DNA of 43,076 bases from Cytophagales bacterium. GTDB lineage: Bacteria; Bacteroidota; Bacteroidia; Cytophagales; Cyclobacteriaceae. The DNA lies in the NCBI GenBank assembly GCA_016124425.1, contig WGNT01000134.1:1-43076 (forward strand). The letters are read 5' to 3'. A program made the position numbers and the translations under genes. Below, in pieces: positions 17,859-28,500 of the stretch. Numbering within the stretch: the stretch's first letter is position 1; each line of letters begins with the position of its first letter. The notes under the pieces are model-generated. The model worked only from the letters and a program-made list of their open reading frames with translations, made no database searches and was not told where the DNA came from.

Positions 17859-18281
17859 ACATCTTTTAGTGGGAATGGAACGGCGTTTCCTAGGCGAAAA
17901 AACAGTAATCACAAAAATAGTCTAGGCGGACCTGCTGAAAGCGAATACGGAAACATCGGGCTCTAGGTACCTGAACAAGTTCGCTTGAATGGCCTTGCAT
18001 GAGTGACCATTGATAGTGGAATGAATCATTTTCCTTGATAGTCAGCTGTTTCGAATCTGTACCTCTTCAGAAGCATTCAAAATCATATAGGATTAGGGAG
18101 CACCTAGATGAAATTCGCTAAATTAGCCACCAAAACTACCAAGCGGAAAAAACGGGTAGGATGACCTTCTCACGCGTGGGAATGACCATCGAGTTTAAAT
18201 ACTTTGACTCAGGATTTGAACAGCCTATCCCGACCAGCACTACGCAAAAAGTTATAACCTCTGAAAAGAACCTTTCGAAAC
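17859..18281. other. Region between the receptor gene and cinA
   Basis: A 423-bp stretch with no intact gene. Short protein-like runs appear in the +1 frame just after the receptor stop (for example LLVGMERRFLGEKTVITKIV), but they are broken by stops. They could be a decayed extension of the receptor or of a transposase, or chance. The right end (18221-18268) resembles the dispersed repeat found near 29204 and 31607. Confidence 0.4.
18221..18268 (+). repeat. Possible third, degenerate copy of the 80-bp dispersed repeat
   Basis: Contains AGCCTATCCCGACC and GTTATAACCTCTGAAAAG, which match AGCCTGTCCTGACT and GGTATGACCTCTGAAAAA of the copy at 29204-29290 in the same order. As in that copy, the conserved tail stands directly upstream of a start codon (cinA ATG at 18282). 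The match is short and could be chance. Confidence 0.3.
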
Positions 18282-19541
18282 ATGAAGAAAACAGTCACTG
18301 CTGAAATCTTAGCCATAGGCGATGAACTGCTCTATGGGCAGATACAGGACACGAATAGCCTCTGGATCAGTCAGGAGTTAGACAAAATTGGCGTTCGGGT
18401 GGTCCGCCGGACAACGGTCGGAGACAACCGAGACGACATTCTTCAGGCGTTTGATGCTGCGGAAAAGGCAGCTGATATCGTATTGATGACGGGAGGTCTA
18501 GGTCCAACTGCAGATGACCTTACCAAACCGTTATTGGCGGAATATTTTAATTGTGCTATTTCATTGGTTCCTGAGGCACTTGAGGCGGTAAGGACGTTCT
18601 TTGAGCGCCGAGGCAGGGAACTTACAGAGACAAATAAATTACAGGCGCATCTTCCTACCAAGTGCACCTATGTCCCTAATGAAGTGGGTACGGCGCCTGG
18701 TATGTGGTTTGAAGAACGTAATACTGTGTGGATGTCCATGCCTGGAGTACCCCACGAAATGAAAAAATTAATGTCCGATTTTGTCCTGCCAAAGCTACAA
18801 ACTCTCTTTGATCTTCCTGTGATCTTCCACCGGCTTGTGAAAACAGTCGGAATCGGAGAGAGTTGGTTATCAGATCTAATTAAAGAGTGGGAAGAAGCAC
18901 TCCCCCCGCATGTTCGATTAGCCTATCTCCCTTCACTTGGCGAGGTGAAGCTTAGGCTTACGGCATTCGGTGATAACGAAGAGTTTGTGCGTGCGGCCGT
19001 AGAGGAACAACTTGCTAAAGTTAAGCCTCTAATAGCCAAATACATTTATGGCTACGACAAAATCAGCCTTCAGGAAGCTGTCGGACAGCTCCTGAAGGAG
19101 AGGCGGAAAACTGTGGCATTTGCAGAAAGCTGTTCTGGTGGGTATATTGCCCATCTGATTACAAGCATAGCCGGATCAAGTGCTTACTTTCAGGGGGCCG
19201 TTGTCCCTTACCAAAACGAAATTAAGTCCAAACTACTTGGGGTATCCCCAAGCACCTTGGGCACCCATGGAGCCGTAAGCGAAGAAACTGTCATCGAAAT
19301 GGCCTATGGCGTACGGGAACAATTTCATGCCGATTTTGGTATTGCTAGCAGCGGGATAGCAGGACCTAGCGGAGAAACAACGGGAAAACCTGTTGGCACG
19401 GTGTGGATAGCCTGTAGCTACCCCGGAGGGGTGACTACCAAATTACTCCAATTAACCACTGACCGAACGATAAACATACATCTGACAGCCATATCCGCAC
19501 TTAACCTGCTACGTACTACGATTACAGACGTAATGGAATGA
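18282..19541 (+). CDS. cinA: CinA family protein: nicotinamide-nucleotide amidase / competence-damage-inducible protein
   Basis: A 419-residue two-domain protein. The N-terminal MoCF-like domain (about 1-170) starts with EILAIGDELLYGQIQDTNS and has 'VLMTGGLGPTADDLTK'. The C-terminal CinA domain (about 255-415), starting around SLQEAVGQLLKERRKTVAF, contains the deamidase signature AESCSGGYIAHLITSIAGSS. In characterised homologues this domain hydrolyses nicotinamide mononucleotide to nicotinate mononucleotide in pyridine nucleotide salvage. The N-terminal domain of homologues acts on ADP-ribose; that is family knowledge, not visible here. It is followed after 81 bp by an E2 acyltransferase gene in the same direction. 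Confidence 0.95.
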   Translation: MKKTVTAEILAIGDELLYGQIQDTNSLWISQELDKIGVRVVRRTTVGDNRDDILQAFDAAEKAADIVLMTGGLGPTADDLTKPLLAEYFNCAISLVPEALEAVRTFFERRGRELTETNKLQAHLPTKCTYVPNEVGTAPGMWFEERNTVWMSMPGVPHEMKKLMSDFVLPKLQTLFDLPVIFHRLVKTVGIGESWLSDLIKEWEEALPPHVRLAYLPSLGEVKLRLTAFGDNEEFVRAAVEEQLAKVKPLIAKYIYGYDKISLQEAVGQLLKERRKTVAFAESCSGGYIAHLITSIAGSSAYFQGAVVPYQNEIKSKLLGVSPSTLGTHGAVSEETVIEMAYGVREQFHADFGIASSGIAGPSGETTGKPVGTVWIACSYPGGVTTKLLQLTTDRTINIHLTAISALNLLRTTITDVME

Positions 19542-19622
19542 TAATTTTGATTTTTAAGTTTAATAATCAAAATTTGGAATATAATTTTACACTTATAAAT
19601 CTAACCCAATAAAAAACTTATC

Positions 19623-20921
19623 ATGGCAGAGGTAGAAATGATAATGCCCAAAATGGGAGAAAGCATTATTGAGGGGACTATCCTGACTTGGCTGAAGCAG
19701 GAGGGCGATCAGATAGAACAAGACGAATCTGTTTTGGAGGTTGCTACCGACAAAGTAGATACAGAGGTTCCTGCCATCAATGCCGGTATACTGAAGAAAA
19801 TCTTGGTGAAAGAGGGTGAGGTCGTAGGTGTTGGCAAGCCGATCGCATTGATTGAAGTTAATGATGATCAAGAGAAGATTGATCAACGGCTAGAGTTGCA
19901 CCAATCAACTCGTGATGAATCCATTCTGGCAATTGCTCCCGCTAACACCGCAGCCTTGATCATGCCGACTGGCAATGGAAACAGCCCGTCAGGAACCGCC
20001 GGTGACCCTAGGTTTTATTCCCCACTTGTACTTAGCATTGCCAAAAAAGAACATATTCAATCCGAAGAACTGGCTCAAATCCCCGGCACTGGAAAAGATG
20101 GGAGAGTAACAAAAGAGGATATGTTCGCTTATCTGAAAGTCCGGGGAGATTCCCAAAAGACCGGAACAACTAAGCCATTGGTCACTTCTAAAGCGGAAGA
20201 TACCTTAGCCGGAGGAGATGAGATCATCACCATGGATCGTATGCGTCGGATGATCGCCCAGCGCATGATCGATTCGAAAAATATTTCGGCACATGTAACT
20301 TCCTTTGTAGAAGCCGACCTTACAAACCTCGTGCTTTGGAGAAACAAAATAAAGGAAATCTATAAAAAGCGGGAAGGGGAAAACATTACCTATACTCCCT
20401 TTTTCGTTCACGCAATTGCGAGGGCGCTGAAAGACTATCCCATGATCAATATTTCCGTAGATGGAGATCAAATTATCAAGAGAAGGGATATCAATATTGG
20501 GATAGCTGTCGCTCTGCCAAATGGTAACCTAATCGTACCGGTGATAAAAAATGCAGATACCTATAGCCTAAATAATCTTTCAAAAAAGATAAATGACATG
20601 GCGCTACGGGCGAGAGACAACAGATTATCTCCAGATGAACTGTCAGGAGGCACCTATACATTATCAAATGTGGGTTCATTTGGTAACATCATGGGGACAC
20701 CGATTATTGTGCAACCACAGGTCGCCATTATGGCGGTGGGTACGATAGTAAAGAAGCCTGCGGTATTGGAAACTCCTTCAGGTGATGTGATCGCTATCAG
20801 GCACAAAATGTTTCTTTCCCATTCCTACGATCACCGGGTAATAGATGGAGCATTAGGAGGTATGTTTGTGAAACAGGTTGCCAATTACCTAGAGGATTTT
20901 GACCCGAACACGGTTATTTAG
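19623..20921 (+). CDS. Dihydrolipoamide acyltransferase (E2) of a 2-oxo acid dehydrogenase complex
   Basis: E2 core subunit that moves acyl groups from E1-bound intermediates to CoA. The 432-residue protein has one lipoyl domain (about 2-78, lipoylated Lys44 in VATDKVDTEVPA), a linker, a peripheral-subunit-binding domain (about 129-170, with SIAKKEHIQ and GKDGRVTKEDM), and a catalytic domain (about 200-432) ending with His404-Asp408 in DHRVIDGAL. The single lipoyl domain and MPKMGESIIEGTI start are most like branched-chain or 2-oxoglutarate E2 proteins of Bacteroidota, but the substrate cannot be fixed from sequence. No E1 or E3 gene is adjacent. It converges on the hybrid kinase with a 13-bp gap and no obvious terminator. 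Confidence 0.93.
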   Translation: MAEVEMIMPKMGESIIEGTILTWLKQEGDQIEQDESVLEVATDKVDTEVPAINAGILKKILVKEGEVVGVGKPIALIEVNDDQEKIDQRLELHQSTRDESILAIAPANTAALIMPTGNGNSPSGTAGDPRFYSPLVLSIAKKEHIQSEELAQIPGTGKDGRVTKEDMFAYLKVRGDSQKTGTTKPLVTSKAEDTLAGGDEIITMDRMRRMIAQRMIDSKNISAHVTSFVEADLTNLVLWRNKIKEIYKKREGENITYTPFFVHAIARALKDYPMINISVDGDQIIKRRDINIGIAVALPNGNLIVPVIKNADTYSLNNLSKKINDMALRARDNRLSPDELSGGTYTLSNVGSFGNIMGTPIIVQPQVAIMAVGTIVKKPAVLETPSGDVIAIRHKMFLSHSYDHRVIDGALGGMFVKQVANYLEDFDPNTVI

Positions 20922-20934
20922 GCTGGGTTTTGGT

Positions 20935-23808
20935 TTACTTCCTTCGATACGCACCTTGGTAACAATCTTTAATCTTCTCGATAATGTCCTTGATTCGGAC
21001 AGGTTTGGTGAGGTAATCATCCATTCCGGCTTCCAATGCCCTGTCAATATCTGTTTTGAAAACATTCGCAGATAGTCCAATGACGCAAGACTGAAATCCA
21101 TTCGGAATGGTGCGGATTACTTTTGTAGCGCCTATGCCATCCATACCGGGCATTTGATTGTCCATAAAGATTAGATCAAAGGATTGCTTCTCGATGAGCT
21201 GTATAGCAGTTAGACCGTTAGCAGCTACCGATACGTTGTATCCCATCTGATTCAACAGCATGGTCATAAACTGCAGGTTGATCTCATTGTCTTCCACGAG
21301 CATAATTTGGAGGGGATAGTTTTTCGCTATATTCTCTAAATCCTGTGGTATCTCATGATTTTCAACCTGCAGTGACTCCGGACATTCTTGACTATTGTTT
21401 CTTGCCATCAGCGTAAACGAAAAAGTAGATCCAGCCCCTAATTCACTTTCAACTTGGAGGGAGCCTCCCATTAGCTCGATTAGCCGGTTAGCGATTGCCA
21501 AGCCCAGACCTGTCCCCTTGTACTCCAAATTCTGAGATTCCTGCACTTGCGTAAAAGGCATGGTCAACATACCCAATTTATCCTCGGGAATTCCTACACC
21601 ATTATCTTTGATGATGCAATGAAGAATGAGGTTGTCTATAAACAAAATCTCCCCCTTTATAATAACTGAAATTTCCCCTTCGAAATAGGAGAACTTGACA
21701 GCGTTACCAATGATGTTAATAAAGATCTGACTAAGTTTATCCTTATCCAACTCAATAAAATCAGGAATATCTACATCTACTTTCAGGCGGATTCTGATCT
21801 TCCTCGCTTGGGCCATTCCTGAAAAAATATTGACGATACGGGTCAACTCCTTTCTGATGTCGAAGTTCACAGGGTTCAACTCTAATTTTCCCGCTTCTAT
21901 TTTAGAATAATCCAAGATATCGTTTACAATAGCCAGCAGCGATTCACCCGATTCTGATATGATGCCGATGAGTTTCTCTTGCTCTTTAGTCATCTTCGTG
22001 TTCTGCAGCAGGCCGATGATCCCCAATAATCCGTTCATCGGCGTTCTTATTTCATGGCTCATACTGGCTAGAAAAAGTGATTTTTCGATATTGGCCTTTT
22101 CAGCTGCTTCCTTGGCTTCTTTGAGACCACGCTCCCAAAGCTTTTGCCCTGTGATATCCCTAGCTACCGACATGATGCGGTTTTCATCCAACTTGAAGAA
22201 GCGGACTTCAAAAAACCTCCGTCCAATGTCAAGCAACAGCTCCATCTCCTTGGTCTGCATCTTCCCTGTGCTAGCCGCCTTGAAGAACGCCTCCATCAAA
22301 TCCTTCCCGTTCTGACCTTGCACCACATCTGTAATGCTTTTACCGATAGATAATTCCGGAGGAACCAGCAGCAAGGATTCATCCTGAACATAATAATCCA
22401 GAAAGATGCCTTCATTATTGTAAATGAAGATAATATCCGGAAGACTCTTTAATACCGACCGCAATCGATTCTCACTCCTGATTAGCTCTTGGTCAGAAAG
22501 GTATTTTTCGTCGATATCTGTACATATGCCGACGCCTCCGTTGAAAGATCCAGTTTCATCATAGAACAATTTCTCAAACAATTTTACACGAATCCTATCA
22601 CCGCTTTTTCTTCTTGCGTCGGCCTCGTAGTAAAAATAATCCCTTTTTTCTTGAACACTTATATCTATTGCATCCAGATAGTTTTTGGTGTAATTCTCAA
22701 AAATCTCTTCAACATTTATCATAAGGATCTCCTCGACCGTATATCCAAGAACACTTCTTACGTTTTCACTAATTTGATAAAGTTTCCAATGCTTGTCGTG
22801 GTAATAAATGAACCCCCTTGTCTGCTGAAGCAACATGGTCTGCTGCCTGAACAGTTCCTCAAGTTCTCTTGAGTTCTTTTCGAGAAGGAGGTTCTTTTCA
22901 TGAGAGGAGTTGAAAAACTTGAAAATAAATGATAATATAATTAGTAGTAATCCAAAAAGTGCCGCAAAGATGAAAAAATAGTTACCGTATATGCCGGAAG
23001 TAAGTAGGGCTCGATCCTGAACAAAAACAAATGCGAAGCCCCTCCCTAATTCGTGTAAGAAAAACGGATACTGTACAATCAGCACGGGTAAGTTATTGCC
23101 CTCACCGACAGCAATCTCGCCTTGATAACTTCCCCTCAATCCTCCGGTTATTTCCCGGTACATCTGCTCGTAAACGGTCTTATTGATCGCAATATCCCTA
23201 GCCTCAACAGGATCAGAACGATTGAGTTCTATTAAAACATCGTCTTGGAATAATAACTTATAGGACCCCATCCCGAGGTAATAATTCAAGGTTGCTTCCG
23301 AAAAGAAATTATACAAGTTCAGTTTAAGTAATATCTTCGTATTGCTCCGGGTGGAAGCAGCATACAAACAAGATAGGCAGGAAGCCTTTTTCAACTCTTT
23401 ATTTAGAGCTCCTTTTTCAAAATAGTTGTTCGCGCCCAATCGATAGTAATAGGTCTTTCCCTGCTGTTGGATGTATAAGGTGTCGATGAGGCTATAATAG
23501 TTATTTAAGATCCTACGTGCCTTAGCATCATCAAATATCGCCTGGGTAACACTGTCCAAGCTACCCATGTTCTCCGGGGAATTGGCTAGCAACAAAATCT
23601 CGGTTCCCAAATTCGAAAACCTCCTCTGCGCTTCATTTGCAGCAAGTTCAACTTGTTTATTCAAAAAAATTTGTCGGGCCTCTATAAGGTTGTCTGAAAG
23701 TGCCCGATAAAAAAACAATGCCAGCAAGATTGTCAGTACAATGGAAAGAATGCCAAAGCTGAATAGCCATGAGAATTTTTCCGAAACCTTGCCGTCGTTT
23801 ATCTTCAT
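20935..23808 (-). CDS. Hybrid sensor histidine kinase with PAS domains and a C-terminal receiver
   Basis: Inner-membrane sensor kinase. I start it at the ATG at 23808 (957 residues), which leaves an 11-bp gap to the upstream lipoprotein gene; the upstream alternative at 23847 would overlap it. Order: membrane helix (about 12-37), periplasmic sensing region of about 235 residues with a CLSC pair (Cys144/Cys147), second helix (about 275-299), coiled coil, two PAS domains (about 330-440 and 450-560), HisKA with His585 in SMSHEIRTPMNG, an HATPase domain with N box NIIGNAVKFS, DNGVGIP and GTGLGLAIANRL, and a receiver with Asp883 in FMDNQMPGMDG. There is no DNA-binding output domain and no response regulator next to it, so the phosphorelay partner is elsewhere. 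Confidence 0.95.
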   Translation of the reverse strand: MKINDGKVSEKFSWLFSFGILSIVLTILLALFFYRALSDNLIEARQIFLNKQVELAANEAQRRFSNLGTEILLLANSPENMGSLDSVTQAIFDDAKARRILNNYYSLIDTLYIQQQGKTYYYRLGANNYFEKGALNKELKKASCLSCLYAASTRSNTKILLKLNLYNFFSEATLNYYLGMGSYKLLFQDDVLIELNRSDPVEARDIAINKTVYEQMYREITGGLRGSYQGEIAVGEGNNLPVLIVQYPFFLHELGRGFAFVFVQDRALLTSGIYGNYFFIFAALFGLLLIILSFIFKFFNSSHEKNLLLEKNSRELEELFRQQTMLLQQTRGFIYYHDKHWKLYQISENVRSVLGYTVEEILMINVEEIFENYTKNYLDAIDISVQEKRDYFYYEADARRKSGDRIRVKLFEKLFYDETGSFNGGVGICTDIDEKYLSDQELIRSENRLRSVLKSLPDIIFIYNNEGIFLDYYVQDESLLLVPPELSIGKSITDVVQGQNGKDLMEAFFKAASTGKMQTKEMELLLDIGRRFFEVRFFKLDENRIMSVARDITGQKLWERGLKEAKEAAEKANIEKSLFLASMSHEIRTPMNGLLGIIGLLQNTKMTKEQEKLIGIISESGESLLAIVNDILDYSKIEAGKLELNPVNFDIRKELTRIVNIFSGMAQARKIRIRLKVDVDIPDFIELDKDKLSQIFINIIGNAVKFSYFEGEISVIIKGEILFIDNLILHCIIKDNGVGIPEDKLGMLTMPFTQVQESQNLEYKGTGLGLAIANRLIELMGGSLQVESELGAGSTFSFTLMARNNSQECPESLQVENHEIPQDLENIAKNYPLQIMLVEDNEINLQFMTMLLNQMGYNVSVAANGLTAIQLIEKQSFDLIFMDNQMPGMDGIGATKVIRTIPNGFQSCVIGLSANVFKTDIDRALEAGMDDYLTKPVRIKDIIEKIKDCYQGAYRRK

Positions 23809-23819
23809 TGTGTCAAAAC

Positions 23820-24821
23820 TCAATGTTGAAGATTTAACAAATACCAATTTACAAGATCCATCTTCCTACAGTACGCTCTATACGCATACCCTTCAAGTTG
23901 AAAAACGAACACATTTTCCTTTTCAAGTAAAAACTTAGCTGCCATTTGCCGAACTTCCTTGCTTTTACTTCTAAACAAATTAAAATCCTCCTTTCGAAAG
24001 TTATCGGCCAATATGGTCTGAACGTAAGTATGATTCTTCAATGGAGGCATGCTAAGTGCCTCAATAGCGCTATTTGAACCTGCGACGATCGTCCCATTTT
24101 TGTCGATTATAACAAGGTTTTGTTCGAATTTGGCTAAAAAATAACGCATTAAATCGCTTAATGTAATGTCCATCCCCAACACGCCCTTGAAATCCGATTC
24201 ATAATATACCGGATGAATTATGGACATAATCCACCCCCTGCCAGCCGGATCAATGTAGATCTCGTCAATCCAAAGATGCTTCTTCATCGGGTTGTTCGCT
24301 TCATTTCCCAAATAAAAAAAGTTGAAGGCTGTGACGTCTATATCCGGAGCAATCGTATTGACCAAATCGTACGGAGGAAAAAGCCTTGATAGCTGGTTTC
24401 GGGAATTATAATAAACCTGTGCGACCATAGGGTGTTTTTCTACTATGCGTTTAAATTCCCTATCTAAGGGTTCTGTCAGGTAAACCTCGTTGATAGATGT
24501 ATCCCAGTCGGATGCCATAAGGGATACAAAAACCGTACTTTCATCTCTAGTTTCATTTGCCGTACGAAACCATCCAGCCTTGTCGGATATGAATTTCTCC
24601 TTATTTGCCTTTGACACTAGGCTATCTTCACTGGCATACAACTGAGAAGAAAAGACGGCTAGCCGCTCTATTTCGTTTTGCAAAGGAATCAGCTCAACTT
24701 CTACTGTTTTAATTATAGAATCCAATAATTCAAACTCCGCATCATTGTCAAATCTCCCTTCAGAATTACAGCCAAAAGAAATTATTAGTAGAACAATCAA
24801 TAAAAAAAAACTATATTTCAT
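23820..24821 (-). CDS. Lipoprotein with a double-Cache (PDC) sensor domain and no signalling domain
   Basis: The 333-residue protein has a lipoprotein signal (MKYSFFLLIVLLIISFGC, Cys18) and then a dCache-like fold for the rest, with 'AGRGWIMSIIHPVYYESDFK' and GVLGMDITLSDLM as in Cache_1 ligand domains of chemoreceptors and kinases. There is no transmembrane helix after the signal and no cytoplasmic output, so it would sit in the periplasm tethered by lipid. It is 11 bp upstream of the hybrid kinase start, so a role as a ligand-binding partner of that kinase is a reasonable inference. The ligand is unknown; amino acids and organic acids are common for the fold. Confidence 0.8.
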   Translation of the reverse strand: MKYSFFLLIVLLIISFGCNSEGRFDNDAEFELLDSIIKTVEVELIPLQNEIERLAVFSSQLYASEDSLVSKANKEKFISDKAGWFRTANETRDESTVFVSLMASDWDTSINEVYLTEPLDREFKRIVEKHPMVAQVYYNSRNQLSRLFPPYDLVNTIAPDIDVTAFNFFYLGNEANNPMKKHLWIDEIYIDPAGRGWIMSIIHPVYYESDFKGVLGMDITLSDLMRYFLAKFEQNLVIIDKNGTIVAGSNSAIEALSMPPLKNHTYVQTILADNFRKEDFNLFRSKSKEVRQMAAKFLLEKENVFVFQLEGYAYRAYCRKMDLVNWYLLNLQH

Positions 24822-24848
24822 CTTTGAATAATTAAATCCTATTCAAAT

Positions 24849-25088
24849 TTAAATATTTTCCAGTTGAATTCTAAGCATTTGGTGCATTTCATCGAATCTT
24901 TTTTTGACGGCTTCCCAAAACTCCCCGTCAAAGAATAAATCGATGTCCTTATCGGTCTGCACATCCATTTCATTCACCTTAAATGTCTGCTCTACCATCC
25001 CTAGCTCAAATTTAATCAAATACTTATTGTTCCATGAGAAAACGCTGATTCTTACACCCTCTTTTACCAATTCGCGCACTATCCTCAT
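24849..25088 (-). CDS. Small conserved-looking protein, function unknown
   Basis: A 79-residue cytoplasmic-looking protein starting MRIVRELVKEGVRISVFSWN, with an alternating strand-like first half (KYLIKFELGMVEQTFKVNEMD) and a helical, charged end (AVKKRFDEMHQMLRIQLENI). No signal, membrane helix or metal motif is seen. Its ATG overlaps the stop of the osmC-like gene (ATGA), so it is very probably translated and coupled. I do not recognise its family; position suggests it belongs with the osmC-like gene. Confidence 0.75.
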   Translation of the reverse strand: MRIVRELVKEGVRISVFSWNNKYLIKFELGMVEQTFKVNEMDVQTDKDIDLFFDGEFWEAVKKRFDEMHQMLRIQLENI

Positions 25089-25501
25089 ACCAACTTTCGA
25101 ACTTCGGTTGAAAACGTAATTTCCGGCTTTAACGAAGAAGCAACAGAACAGTATTTTTCAACGGCAAGAGTAACGACCTTATTGAATTCCTCCGGCGTAG
25201 CATCCTTCGAAGCCAGCTTAAAGGTCAGGTGTATAGCGGTATAGTAGGCAGGAATGCCTTCATGTCGTTCCCCCACTGCTTCTATTTGAAAGTCCGCTAC
25301 CTCCTTTCGTTTCTTCTTCATCATGAGAACCGCGTCAATGGCGGAACAGCCTGCAAGTGCGGACAATAAAAGTTCCATTGGAGATTGATGATTTTTTTCT
25401 TCCCCGGTATACATATCAATACCTACCTTATTTCCCGTGGCATTGACTGACTCATACTCATGGTCAGATTTCATTTTAAGAACAATCGATTTTTTAGACA
25501 T
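25085..25501 (-). CDS. OsmC/Ohr-family protein
   Basis: A 138-residue OsmC-like protein. The family includes thiol peroxidases that reduce organic hydroperoxides. Both redox cysteines of the family are present: Cys52 in LLSALAGCSAIDAV and Cys118 in LAVEKYCSVASSLKP. It looks like the YhfA-type subgroup rather than Ohr (no Ohr-type N-terminus), so the substrate is uncertain. It begins 45 bp after icmF and overlaps the next gene by 4 bp (ATGA), which suggests one operon. Confidence 0.9.
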   Translation of the reverse strand: MSKKSIVLKMKSDHEYESVNATGNKVGIDMYTGEEKNHQSPMELLLSALAGCSAIDAVLMMKKKRKEVADFQIEAVGERHEGIPAYYTAIHLTFKLASKDATPEEFNKVVTLAVEKYCSVASSLKPEITFSTEVRKLV

Positions 25502-25546
25502 CAGTTTAAAGTGAATGAAGTTTAAACAATTTCACATTAATTGGGA

Positions 25547-28500
25547 TTACATATTTCGCCTATATTGACCGCCTACCTCGTATAGTCCATGTGTCAGGTC
25601 TCCTAATGAACAATAGACAGCCGCTTCCATTAATTGGTTGAAGACATTCTCTCCTTTTATGGATGCCTCCATTACCTGCGACACCATTGCGTTAGACTCG
25701 CCGGCAAAAGCAGCCTTGTAAGCCGACAGGTTTTTAATTTGGGCTTCCTTTTCGTTGTTTGTGGCTCGGATGATTTCTCCCGGAATGACAGTAGGTGAAC
25801 CTGCCTTTGAGAGAAATGTATTCACTCCTATAATAGGATATTCTCCAGAATGTTTGAGCGTCTCATACTGCATGCTTTCATCTTGGATTTTTCCACGTTG
25901 ATACATTGTCTCCATGGCCCCAAGTACTCCCCCGCGATCATTGATTCTGTCAAACTCCAAATATACGGCTTCTTCTACCAAATCCGTTAATTCTTCGATA
26001 ATAAATGCACCTTGTAACGGATTTTCGTTCTTGGCTAGACCGAGTTCTTTGTTTATAATCAACTGAATAGCTACTGCCCTTCTTACAGATGCTTCTGTGG
26101 GTGTAGTAATTGCCTCATCATAGGCATTCGTATGCAGTGAATTGCAATTGTCGTAGATCGCGTATAGTGCCTGAAGGGTGGTGCGTATGTCATTAAAATC
26201 AATTTCCTGGGCATGAAGGGATCTACCGGAAGTCTGTATGTGGTATTTGAGCATCTGAGAGCGCTCGTTTGCCCCGTACCTTAATTTCATTGCCTTAGCC
26301 CAAATCCTTCGGGCTACCCGCCCAATTACTGCATATTCGGGGTCTATGCCTTTTGAAAAAAAGAAGGATAGATTTGGCGCAAACTGATCTACCTCCATTC
26401 CCCTGGAAAGGTAATACTCCACATAGGTAAACCCGTTCGAAAGGGTAAGCGCAAGTTGGGTGATGGGATTAGCACCGGCCTCAGCGATGTGGTATCCTGA
26501 GATGGAAACCGAGTAAAAATTCCGGACGTTGTTGTCTATGAAATACTGCTGCATATCACCCATAAGCCGTAAAGAGAATTCTGTCGAAAAGATACAGGTA
26601 TTCTGTGCCTGATCCTCTTTGAAAATATCCGCTTGAACGGTGCCCCGTACCCGGCGCAACGTCTCTGACTTGATCGTTTGGTATACGTCCTTCGGGAGTA
26701 CCCAAGCCCCACTTACTCCCAAAAGCATCAAACCAAGCCCGTTGTGTCCGTCGGGTAAACTACCGCTGTATGCCGGTACTGCAGCGCCGTGTTCTTCATA
26801 TAGTTGGCTAATTTTCCTTCTTACGGCTTCCTCTAGCCCATTTGCTATGATGTATTTTTCACATTGCTGATCTATGGCAGCATGTAGGAAGTAGGCGGTA
26901 ATAATGGCTGCAGGACCATTGATCGTCATGGAGACTGACGTCTTGGCATCTGCCAAATCGAAGCCTGAGTACAGCTTCTTCGCATCATCCAACGTACAGA
27001 CATTTACTCCTGAGTTGCCCACTTTGCCAAATATGTCCGGCCGGTAATCGGGATCTTCCCCGTATAAGGTCACGGAATCGAACGCGGCAGAAAGGCGCTT
27101 TGCCGGCAATCCGCTGGAGAGGTAGTGAAAGCGCCGGTTTGTCCTTTCGGGACCCCCTTCACCAGCAAACATGCGCGTAGGATCCTCACCCTGCCGCTTA
27201 AAAGGGAATACGCCCGCTGTATAGGGAAACTCTCCCGGAAAATTCTCACGTAAACCCCACTTTAACAAATCCCCCCATGCCTCGTACCTAGGAAGCGCTA
27301 CCTTTGGTATCCGTACACCGGATAGGGATAAAGTACTCGTCTTAACGTGTATGGGCAGATCCCGTACCGTAAACGTAACCGTATCATCACGATAGCTGCC
27401 TGCCTTTTCCTTCCATTGTTGTAGCCATTTTTTTGATGCGGCATCGAGTTTTTGCTCAAGCTTATGCTGTAGACTTACCAGGAGCTGCTTCGTGGGATTG
27501 TCAACCTCCGGATACGCATTTTCAAGGGCTTCCAACGTCTTGCTGATCCCATAAAGCTGCTGAGCGATTTCCTGCTGCTGGCTTACCCAATCGTCGTATC
27601 TCCGGTTACCTTCAGCGATCTCAGACAAATACCTAACCCTCGCCGGAGGAATAATTACGTGGGTCTGTGTAGTTAGCGACTCGGGAGAATAGATGCCTTC
27701 AAACCTGCTTCCGTCTTTCAAATTTAGCCTGCAAACCAACGCATTATAGAGCTTATCCACTCCAGCATCGTTAAATTGAGATGCCCTACAGGCAAAAACA
27801 GGCAGCTGTTCTTCTGGTAGTTCCCATTCCAGATGATTGCGTCGGTATTGCTTTTTAATATCCCGCAACGCATCTTCTGCTCCTTTTTTTTCGGCTTTAT
27901 TTAAGACTATAATGTCCGCAAAATCTAGCATATCGATTTTTTCAAGCTGCGTCGGTGCCCCAAACTCCGGTGTCATCACATACAGCGACAGATCTGAAAA
28001 TTCGACAACTTCTGAGTCAGACTGCCCAATACCGGATGTCTCCAACAAAATAAGGTCAAAATTTGCCGCCTTGACGAATGTAAGTACCTCCGCTAGGTGC
28101 TTGGAAAGTGCCAAGTGCGCTTGCCGGGTAGCCATGGAACGCATGTACACGCGCGGGTTGTTGATAGCGTTCATCCGGATGCGATCTCCCAAAAGGGCTC
28201 CGCCGGATTTTCGTTTGGTGGGATCTATTGACAATACGGCAATGCGTAGCGTTTTATTGGCTACCAAAAACCTGCGCACCAACTCGTCAACGAGCGAAGA
28301 TTTTCCTGCTCCTCCAGTTCCGGTAATGCCTATTACCGGGATTTTAGCAGTACTTCCGATCTCAGTTATCTTTTTGACCCACTCGGTTGCCAATTCCGGG
28401 CTATTTTCTACAATCGTGATCAATCTGGGCAAATCTCCCATCGTAACTACTGTCCCCTTTTTGATGTCCGGAATACGATCCATAAGGGTATAATCTGCCC

